A stretch of DNA of 6,403 nt from Nitrososphaerales archaeon TH526 (GTDB lineage Archaea > Thermoproteota > Nitrososphaeria > Nitrososphaerales > Nitrososphaeraceae): assembly GCA_014523665.1 (NCBI GenBank), contig JAATVR010000010.1, positions 1 to 6,403 on the forward strand, read 5' to 3'. The translations under genes were made by a program, and so were the position numbers. The notes beneath the pieces were generated by a model. The model ran no database searches and was not told the DNA's origin. It saw only the letters and a list, made by a program, of their open reading frames with translations. Of the stretch, positions 1 through 4,909 are shown piece by piece; position 1 is the stretch's first letter, and each line of letters begins with the position of its first letter.

Positions 1-1
1 A

Positions 2-430
2 ATGGGACAAATAGATCTAATCATGAATATGGTATTCCAGAACTGTTATCATAAAACAACGATTCTTAATATTTCTTATTGGATTATGTTATTTTCATCA
101 GTATCAATCATTATTTCTGGGAATACTCAATATGGCTTCCAGGTAACCATGGCTTCATCTGGAGATCAAAATCCCATCAATACTTTTGGAAGATACGTCA
201 TTGTAGTGGGAGATCAGGTCCCACCTGATGAACTTCGTGAAATCGGTAATGCATTGGAGGAGAGAGGAGCACGTATAACTCACAAATATAGTCATTCTTT
301 AAATGGTTTTGCGATTGAAATCAATTCAGACAAAGAGTCAGAGGTTTTGGATTATCTGCGATCAGATAATAGAGTTGTTAGTATAGAACCCGAAAAGACT
401 ATGACTCTTCCGTTTATGCCTAGTCGGTAG
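2..430 (+). CDS. Secreted protein with inhibitor I9 (subtilisin propeptide-like) domain
   Basis: Encodes 142 residues. A hydrophobic segment at about residues 22-39 looks like a signal peptide, so the product is probably exported. Residues 64-136 read as an inhibitor I9 fold: RYVIVV as the first strand, a helix around PPDELREIGNALEERG, the strand ITHKYSHSLNGFAIEI with the typical LNGFA motif, a second helix, and VVSIEPEKTMTL as the final strand. In the family this domain is the intramolecular chaperone and inhibitor of S8 proteases, and it also occurs as a free-standing protease inhibitor. Here a stop follows the I9 domain directly, where a protease would continue into its catalytic domain, and subtilase remains lie downstream at 1195-1672. 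It may therefore be the surviving 5' end of a broken protease gene or a real stand-alone inhibitor. The start is uncertain: ATG at 2, 23 or 29 is possible and the window edge hides anything upstream. Confidence 0.8.
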   Translation: MGQIDLIMNMVFQNCYHKTTILNISYWIMLFSSVSIIISGNTQYGFQVTMASSGDQNPINTFGRYVIVVGDQVPPDELREIGNALEERGARITHKYSHSLNGFAIEINSDKESEVLDYLRSDNRVVSIEPEKTMTLPFMPSR

Positions 431-736
431 GTGTCATATGTGAGAGTAGCCGTCGAATGGATGAAAACTAATTCAGATAATATTGTCATTAACGGTTAGT
501 CATGATTGTAAATTGGACAAGTTCTCCGTAGCGACACCGCAGATATGAACAAATTTCTAATCTCGCCTATTCAGGCCATAGTTAAATGAGTTTGTCACTT
601 CCCTCCACTTTAGTAAGATCACCCGCTTCTAATTCATTCGAATCCTAACTTCAAGCTAACAGAAAAAATATCAGATTTAAATCAGCGGCCGAAATTACCT
701 AACTCAGATAAATACGGCAATTATTGAAGTTGTACA
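431..736 (+). other. Spacer with possible faint protease remnants
   Basis: No open gene is seen. Just after the I9 stop, short fragments in shifting frames loosely resemble the start of a mature subtilase: SRRMDEN near 447-467, DNIVING at about 475-495 where an Asp motif such as DIAVIDTG would be expected, and SHDCKLD shortly after. They are interrupted by stops and the resemblance is weak. No HGTHVAG-like catalytic His motif was found. The second half holds only AT-rich sequence and the promoter of the next gene. Confidence 0.35.
707..714 (+). promoter_or_regulatory. TATA box of the small secreted protein gene
   Basis: GATAAATA lies about 26 nt upstream of the ATG at 737. That is the archaeal TATA-to-start-site distance, so transcription would begin at or next to the start codon and the mRNA would be leaderless. 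No Shine-Dalgarno sequence precedes the ATG, which fits. Confidence 0.5.
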
Positions 737-982
737 ATGAGTAACATACACCTCGTGACTTTGGCACTACTAACGGCCATGCTTATAGGAGCAGCGTCGC
801 TCGCGACAACCGATAACGCATTTGCAGGTGGATATAAGAGTAAAAGTCAGTCTACAGCACAAGTAAATGAGTGTGGCAATGGTGGCATGCCGATGAATGT
901 ATTATGTCAGAATGTGGGATCACAAGTGCAGGGCGAAGAGAACGCAGTGGTACTCGAGCCCTCCCAACAGGGCGGGAATTAG
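737..982 (+). CDS. Small secreted two-cysteine protein
   Basis: Encodes 81 residues. Residues 5-24 form a hydrophobic signal-peptide core ending in an AxA-type site (DNAFA, cleavage after about residue 30), giving a mature peptide of about 51 residues. The mature part begins GGYKSKSQSTAQ and contains NECGNGGMPMNVLCQN followed by GSQVQGEENAVV. The two cysteines (46 and 57) are 11 apart and could form a disulfide outside the cell. From memory this resembles short secreted hypothetical proteins that recur in Nitrososphaerales genomes, with a Cys-Gly-Asn...Cys-Gln-Asn...Gln-Gly-(D/E)-Glu-Asn-Ala pattern; I know of no assigned function. The gene has its own TATA box and T-tract terminator, so it is a single transcription unit. 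It sits between the I9 gene and the protease remnant, as if inserted into an older gene. Confidence 0.8.
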   Translation: MSNIHLVTLALLTAMLIGAASLATTDNAFAGGYKSKSQSTAQVNECGNGGMPMNVLCQNVGSQVQGEENAVVLEPSQQGGN

Positions 983-1003
983 TGCATAGATCGATCCTTT
1001 CAC

Positions 1004-1010
1004 TTTTTTT
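1004..1010 (+). terminator. T-tract terminator after the small secreted protein gene
   Basis: A run of seven T within a pyrimidine-rich stretch, 22 nt after the stop codon at 980-982. Archaeal RNA polymerase ends transcription at such T tracts without needing a hairpin. No strong stem precedes it. Confidence 0.5.
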
Positions 1011-1194
1011 GTCCTCATAATTGAAGATAGTCTTTGATGCCTATTCGAATCGGAAGATTGGTAGCTGCTCTATTATTTGTGTTTCTTACAAGCCGTACTC
1101 CAACACTTACAGGCCATTTTAGACTATGATGCCTTGGTTGCGGCAGGATTACATACTTAATAAAAATCAATAATAAAACAATAATACAATACCC

Positions 1195-1672
1195 AAGTCA
1201 ATGATCTCAGATATTATTGCTGGTATTGATCATGTTACCGGAAATTCTAATGACATAGTCAGAGTAAATCTCAGCTTCGGGTGCGAATGCAGTTCTCCAG
1301 CCCATGACGCTGCAATTAACAATGGTGTTAGAAAAGGCGTTGTTTTTGTGGAAACATCAGTTAATGATGAGAAGGATGTTAGTTCATTCTCCTCAGCGCA
1401 AAGCCCGAATGTAATGCCGTAGCCGCCTTGGTCGATGGCTACAGAAAATGTGGAGGACGAGGATCTTGTACAAATTACGGAAACGATGACTCTTTTGCAT
1501 AATAGAGTAATTATAGAATGCAGTTGATGTGATCGGGCGGGGTGCGAGTATCCTGTCCAGCCGGCCACGGCGTCGTAAAATACGCACAATTGAGCGAAAC
1601 TAACATGCTGCGCCTCTTGTGGCTGGCAGCATTGCTTTGCACGTGTTTACGGTAAGTGAGAATATTCTAAAC
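1195..1672 (+). pseudogene. Degenerate subtilisin-family (S8) serine protease, catalytic C-terminal half
   Basis: Remnant of a secreted subtilase. Homology starts around 1195-1201 with ISDIIAGIDHVTG and continues DIVRVNLSFG, SSPAHDAAINNGVRKGVVFV, then SVNDEKDVSSFSSAQSPNV, which matches the oxyanion-hole SAGNDG block. Four frame changes follow. AVAALVDGYRKCGGRG is read from 1416, ending in TAA TAG at 1500-1505 where ASFSNYG would stand. VDVIGRGASILSS is read from 1523, KYAQLSETNM from 1578, and AAPLVAGSIALHVF from 1607. SETNM stands where SGTSM should be, so the catalytic serine is Asn; one base is also missing between Met and Ala-Ala-Pro. The ATG at 1201 is internal to the old gene, so the 73-residue open frame there is not a real protein. 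The propeptide may survive at 2-430; the Asp and His parts are missing or unrecognisable. Confidence 0.85.
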
Positions 1673-2515
1673 TGATGATACTAGTAGTAGCATGAAATAA
1701 GCAGAACGACAAGACTACTTGTTGTGCATGTCTTCCATTGTCAATACCCATGAAAATCTTGTATTATGACGCTGTCAAGATCACTATAACTTTGGATGGA
1801 ATTTTCTGTAATGTCTTTAGAGTTGTTCAACTTACCTGAATCCGTAGCATCTCAGGGATCACAACAGAATCACAAGTATCACAACGGTCTTCTAATCTCG
1901 GTTACTGATTGGAAGGTTTACTGAGGATAGATAAAATGCTGCTAGTGGATAACTCATTGAATAATAGAGATTGTACTTTAAGTACTGACGCAAATACAAA
2001 CTTTTGAGTTGTTGATAGTCTGGCAACGAGATTCGAATTCCTATCCATAAACTCAGGCAAACAAATGTTGCAATAATGGTGTAAGAGCTATATTAGAAAG
2101 GTAAATTTAAGACTGCGACATAGAACCTTAATTTAGTTTTCGATTTGTCTATTCAGAAACTCTGAATTAATTAACTCACTTTTACATACAATATTGGGAC
2201 TTCATTAATCAAGCTAGTAGATTATCAGATTATCCTCCCTAACGGATGCCATGCCAATAGCAGAAAATTGTCAATGCATATCATTTAATCGTAGTGAAGT
2301 CGAATTGTAAAATTGAACCCAATGCTTGCCGTGAGTCTTAGAAAATGAACTAGATATGCCTATAAACAATTTGGGTCGGCATTTAGATTCAAAATATTGA
2401 AGCATAACACGAGCCAAAAATTGCTGAAATATGTCATTATTTCCAAACATGCAAACCTTTAGTCGAAATAGTCACACAATATACAGTACAAAGAATCTCC
2501 AAAATAGAAGTGAAA
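1673..2515. other. Gene-poor AT-rich stretch
   Basis: About 840 bp with stops in all frames. I found no open frame with a recognisable product, no clear RNA gene, no long repeat and no mobile-element ends. It could be further decayed coding sequence beyond recognition or plain spacer. Confidence 0.5.
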
Positions 2516-2516
2516 T

Positions 2517-2526
2517 TTATTAAATA
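2517..2526 (+). promoter_or_regulatory. Candidate TATA box for the acidic repeat protein gene
   Basis: The AT-rich TTATTAAATA element would place the transcription start near 2548, about 38 nt before the GTG at 2586. Another weak TATA-like match, within the palindrome at 2534-2547, would give a leader of about 20 nt. I cannot choose between them from sequence alone. Confidence 0.35.
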
Positions 2527-2533
2527 ATACAAA

Positions 2534-2547
2534 TCAGATTTATCTGA
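2534..2547. promoter_or_regulatory. Short palindrome between TATA box and start
   Basis: TCAGAT TT ATCTGA is a perfect inverted repeat with 6-bp arms. It lies just downstream of the candidate TATA box and over the predicted transcription start, a typical place for an archaeal repressor operator. Its short length means chance remains possible. Confidence 0.25.
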
Positions 2548-2585
2548 AACAATCCAAAAAAGACATGTCCCCATAAGCGAGTGTA

Positions 2586-3074
2586 GTGAAGAAACTAATT
2601 AACGTCCAACATATAAAATACAGTGCACTATCGGCAGCTCTGGTGTTATCCACGATCATGTTAAGCACATCCATCGACGAAGACAATTTGATTTTTGCAC
2701 AGATGCTGAATTCTAGCGAGAATTTTAGCTTCACAATACCTCTAGAAGAATTAACCACCGGTCAAACATCGCCAAACAATGATGGTAGCAACGATGCGTT
2801 TACTGATTCTTCTGGGTCTAGTATTGATAACGATGCATCAGGTGCAGTTGAAACAGAATTTGAAACAATAACTTCTGAAGAACGCAGTGATACATCTGAA
2901 AATTCGGTCGAACATGTTGATACAACAGCTGAAGAACAGGATAATACAGTTGGGAGCGAAGAACATGATAATACAGTTGGGAGCGAAGAACAGGATAATA
3001 CAGTTACAAATCCGTTTCTGGAACAGATCAGGAACAAAGTTAATGATGCACTGTCTGGAATAACTAGTAAATAA
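2586..3074 (+). CDS. Secreted acidic protein with 9-residue tandem repeats
   Basis: Encodes 162 residues. I do not recognise the family. Residues 1-39 look like a signal peptide: KK and HIKY before a hydrophobic core (ALSAALVLSTIML), with a likely cleavage near IFAQ. The mature protein is low-complexity and very acidic, rich in Asp, Glu, Ser, Thr and Asn, and probably disordered. Residues 116-140 hold two full copies and one partial copy of a nine-residue unit, EEQDNTVGS, EEHDNTVGS and EEQDNTV. The C-terminus, NPFLEQIRNKVNDALSG, looks like a short amphipathic helix. The start is GTG at 2586: an in-frame TAA at 2574-2576 rules out any earlier start, and the first ATG (residue 25) would destroy the signal peptide. 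No clear Shine-Dalgarno is visible. It is convergent with the phasin-like gene. A surface or extracellular role is inferred only from the signal peptide and composition. Confidence 0.7.
   Translation: MKKLINVQHIKYSALSAALVLSTIMLSTSIDEDNLIFAQMLNSSENFSFTIPLEELTTGQTSPNNDGSNDAFTDSSGSSIDNDASGAVETEFETITSEERSDTSENSVEHVDTTAEEQDNTVGSEEHDNTVGSEEQDNTVTNPFLEQIRNKVNDALSGITSK
2931..3005 (+). repeat. 27-bp tandem repeat, 2.8 copies, in frame
   Basis: Copies at 2931-2957, 2958-2984 and 2985-3005 (partial). The unit is nine codons, so copy-number change would keep the reading frame. Copies 1 and 3 are identical over their shared 21 bases; copy 2 differs by one base (CAG to CAT, Gln to His). This near-identity suggests recent duplication. 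Confidence 0.9.
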
Positions 3075-3085
3075 TTCTCACACTC

Positions 3086-3132
3086 TTTTTTATTGTCACA
3101 GAACTAGAATTGGAATTAAAAGTACATTTTTT
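3086..3132 (+). terminator. T-tract terminators of the acidic repeat protein gene
   Basis: Two runs of six T, at 3086-3091 and 3127-3132, begin 12 nt after the stop codon. This is a typical archaeal hairpin-independent termination region, with the second tract as a possible back-up. Confidence 0.5.
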
Positions 3133-3254
3133 GTTAGTGTATTTGCTCATTATTTTGACGATATATCGGTATTTTGCCCCTAAATCGCACACCAAATGCA
3201 AGCTCTGTTAATGTTAACGAGTGATCATGATGAATCTATTTCAAGCTTTCATCG

Positions 3255-3279
3255 AGGGTTCAATAAGAACAGGAACCCT
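3255..3279. other. Stem-loop in the convergent spacer
   Basis: AGGGTTC at 3255-3261 and GAACCCT at 3273-3279 form a perfect 7-bp stem with an 11-nt loop. No T tract follows directly on either strand, so it is not a standard terminator. It may be an incidental structure. Confidence 0.3.
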
Positions 3280-3387
3280 TAACTTACTATTACTACCATT
3301 GCTGATAGCAGTAGATCTAAATTACTGATACTATTATTATTAAGCCCCCGACAACGGTTCTTCTGAAACAACCAGTTTAGTATTGAG

Positions 3388-3435
3388 GAAAAGATAAGGA
3401 AAAAGAAGGATATTGTATCTCTGGACGTCAGAGAT
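3388..3435 (-). terminator. Hairpin plus pyrimidine-tract terminator of the phasin-like gene
   Basis: ATCTCTG at 3417-3423 and CAGAGAT at 3429-3435 form a 7-bp stem with a 5-nt loop (GACGT), starting 12 nt beyond the minus-strand stop codon. On the minus strand it is followed by a C/T-rich stretch (3410 to about 3388) with a run of five T. Position and strand fit termination of the gene at 3447-3956. Confidence 0.5.
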
Positions 3436-3446
3436 TTGTTTCTCAG

Positions 3447-3956
3447 CTAATATTTGTTTGTGGTAAATTGCTGCTGAAACGATGGAATTGATGTCATCCA
3501 CGATTGTGCCATATTAGAGTTGTATTCAGCAGCGGCTTCGACTGTTCTGCTAAAGTTCTTTACGTTCTCTCTCGCTACATTTAATGCATTAATTGTAAGC
3601 TGGTTGTTGATGTCTGCCACGCTAATGAAGTTGTTTGTAATATCATCTGATTGTTTTACCAGGCCTTGAACATATGGTGCTGCTGCTTCTGGAACTATGA
3701 AGTTGTTGAAATTGCTGTTGCTTGCTAACAATTGCCTTTGAACTGAAAATGTTCTCTGGATGGCATTTCTAAGTGCGTCTATGTACTCTTGCTGCAAATT
3801 AGAAATTGCCTGTGCGTATTGTGGTTGGACCTTTGAGGACTCGTTCACTAATTTTGTGACGTTTTCATTTGCAGCGTCAACTATCTGTGATACATTTATA
3901 GATACATTTGTGCTCGTTGTCGTGCTATCTTTTGATTTTTTATTTTCTGAAGACAT
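3447..3956 (-). CDS. Phasin-like helical protein
   Basis: Encodes 169 residues from ATG at 3956. After a polar Ser/Thr/Lys-rich N-terminus (1-22) the protein is almost wholly helical and rich in Gln, Asn and Ala. QPQYAQAISNLQQEYIDALRN (about 44-64) resembles the helical region of phasin-family proteins, which coat polyhydroxyalkanoate granules; some Nitrososphaerales carry polyhydroxyalkanoate synthase genes. There is no signal peptide or membrane helix, so it should be cytoplasmic. No PHA synthase is visible in this window, so the assignment rests on composition and remembered resemblance; a generic coiled-coil protein is the alternative. ATG at 3956 is preferred over an in-frame TTG at 3968 because the TATA box at 3985-3993 would start transcription near 3963, downstream of the TTG. 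A perfect inverted repeat around the promoter suggests tight regulation. Confidence 0.6.
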   Translation of the reverse strand: MSSENKKSKDSTTTSTNVSINVSQIVDAANENVTKLVNESSKVQPQYAQAISNLQQEYIDALRNAIQRTFSVQRQLLASNSNFNNFIVPEAAAPYVQGLVKQSDDITNNFISVADINNQLTINALNVARENVKNFSRTVEAAAEYNSNMAQSWMTSIPSFQQQFTTNKY

Positions 3957-3959
3957 TTC

Positions 3960-4004
3960 TGATACCAATCAATTAGCTCAACTCATATATATAGATTGGT
4001 ATCA
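3960..4004 (-). promoter_or_regulatory. Promoter with TATA box bracketed by an 11-bp inverted repeat
   Basis: TGATACCAATC at 3960-3970 and its exact reverse complement GATTGGTATCA at 3994-4004 flank the alternating TATATATAT box (3985-3993, minus strand). The half-site centres are 34 bp apart, a little over three helical turns. The distal half covers the position of the TFB recognition element and the proximal half covers the expected transcription start near 3963. A protein bound to both would block TBP/TFB and polymerase, so this is a good repressor operator candidate for the phasin-like gene. The predicted leader is only about 6 nt. Confidence 0.6.
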
Positions 4005-4234
4005 AATGGCATTTATAACCACCTATGGGCAATAAAATACTCAACGAACCTAACTATATTGCTTTTATCAAGATTACTGCATTGAAAATCTATTTCCAGT
4101 CGAATGTAGGTATTCGTTAGATCTCGAGACCGAACCGTAGGTACCGGGAAAGTATAAACTGAAAAGAATCTTAATGGTAAAATTGATGTCGACATACCGC
4201 CTGTGCCTATGCCTATGAAAGTTATAACATAAAA

Positions 4235-4356
4235 GTTAATTGAACGTTAATTGAACGCCCTGAACGAATCCCCCTAGGGAAACTATTGAAAAGTGTTCTG
4301 AACAATGCCGTTCAAATAGGGTCGTTCAATATGTTGAGCAAGAATTCTACTGAACG
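4235..4356. repeat. Cluster of TGAACG motifs in both orientations
   Basis: TGAACG occurs at 4241, 4252, 4261 and 4351 on the plus strand and as CGTTCA at 4309 and 4323. The first two lie in an 11-bp direct repeat (GTTAATTGAAC, 4235-4256), and GTTCTGAAC at 4295-4303 is a related palindrome. Six copies of a 6-mer in about 120 bp are far more than expected by chance. It may be a multi-site protein-binding region or worn-down repeats. Confidence 0.5.
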
Positions 4357-4660
4357 ACTGCATACAAGTGGGTCTGTATAAATTGGTTGTCTACAAATTT
4401 GTAAAAACCCGGAAATCTGTACACTTTCTCGTATACATGACATTCTAGCCAAGGAGTGACCCTTTTTAGCTAATCCTTCAGAACTGAGACCTAGAAGAAC
4501 GTCGGCGAGCATGACCTTTGAGTTGAGACGAATAAAAATGCAATCAGCAAAGCTCTAATGTACGAAATCGATGCGAAGAGAGTACAAAGCTACGATAGCA
4601 CTGATAACCCAGGCCGCTGTTAGAAGCATAATCAAAAGCTTGGTCTTATCCTGAAATCTA

Positions 4661-4680
4661 CCACTCAACCCACTCAACCC
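4661..4680. repeat. 9-bp direct tandem repeat
   Basis: CCACTCAAC is repeated twice, with the first two bases of a third copy. There is no evident function. Confidence 0.6.
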
Positions 4681-4831
4681 AGATAGAAAAATGATAATCA
4701 TTCAATTAAACTTGTTGAAGAAGGCCGTACTATCATTAAAGTATAAGATTGTCATATAGAAATCCTATAATCAATTTAGCTATAAGATAGTTCATTAAAA
4801 GACAGACATGCGTTTTTTAAACGGTATGCAT

Positions 4832-4840
4832 TGATATATT
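4832..4840 (+). promoter_or_regulatory. Candidate TATA box of the glycosyltransferase gene
   Basis: TGATATATT would place the transcription start near 4862. That gives a leader of about 48 nt to the ATG at 4910, containing the AAAGGAG at 4891-4897. A second, weaker element (GATATACAT, 4855-4863) could give a shorter leader. Confidence 0.35.
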
Positions 4841-4890
4841 GTAAGCGGGAAGGCGATATACATCAACGTCTTAGAATACTTGAAAAAATC

Positions 4891-4897
4891 AAAGGAG
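4891..4897 (+). promoter_or_regulatory. Shine-Dalgarno-like site favouring ATG 4910
   Basis: AAAGGAG ends 12 nt before ATG 4910, slightly far but usable, and lies downstream of the alternative TTG at 4880. It supports the shorter start. Confidence 0.4.
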
Positions 4898-4909
4898 ATA
4901 AACAGGAAG

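Larger units (their letters stand above)
3075..3446. other. Intergenic spacer between convergent genes
   Basis: 372 bp separating the ends of two genes that face each other. It contains T tracts for the plus-strand gene, a hairpin and pyrimidine tract for the minus-strand gene, and an extra stem-loop at 3255-3279. No coding sequence is seen. Confidence 0.6.
4005..4879. other. Gene-poor stretch upstream of the glycosyltransferase
   Basis: About 875 bp without a supported gene. Open frames on the minus strand of 60-66 codons (4013-4195 and 4312-4512) show no recognisable family and no promoter. The second, with LADVLLGLSSEGLAKKGHSL at its start, could be a decayed fragment but I cannot name it. 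The stretch includes a TGAACG motif cluster (4235-4356), a 9-bp tandem repeat (4661-4680) and, near its end, the glycosyltransferase promoter. Confidence 0.5.

Noticed and set aside
1201..1422. 73-codon open frame starting with ATG
   Set aside because: It is one in-frame piece of the broken subtilase; the ATG corresponds to an internal position just before ISDIIAG.
1230..1589. 119-codon minus-strand open frame (and a 64-codon one at 1393-1587)
   Set aside because: Antisense to the subtilase remnant, with no recognisable product, signal or promoter.
638..2040. TTCGAATC-type sequences resembling tRNA T-loops (near 637, 1043 and 2032)
   Set aside because: No flanking stems, anticodon arm or acceptor stem can be built around them.
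2540..3037. Two minus-strand open frames (2540-2758 and 2762-3037)
   Set aside because: Mirror images of the acidic repeat protein gene; the second is kept open by the 27-bp repeat.
3227..3305. Possible C/D box guide RNA (ATGATGA at 3227 and CTGA at 3302)
   Set aside because: The spacing is long and no internal D' and C' boxes or terminal stem are seen.
3966..3968. TTG as an upstream start for the phasin-like gene
   Set aside because: It lies upstream of the transcription start predicted from the TATA box and inside the inverted repeat; ATG at 3956 fits better.
3760..4035. 91-codon plus-strand open frame
   Set aside because: Antisense to the phasin-like gene and its promoter; composition is that of a shadow frame.
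4312..4512. 66-codon minus-strand open frame
   Set aside because: No family recognised, no TATA box or Shine-Dalgarno in a fitting place; at most a decayed fragment.
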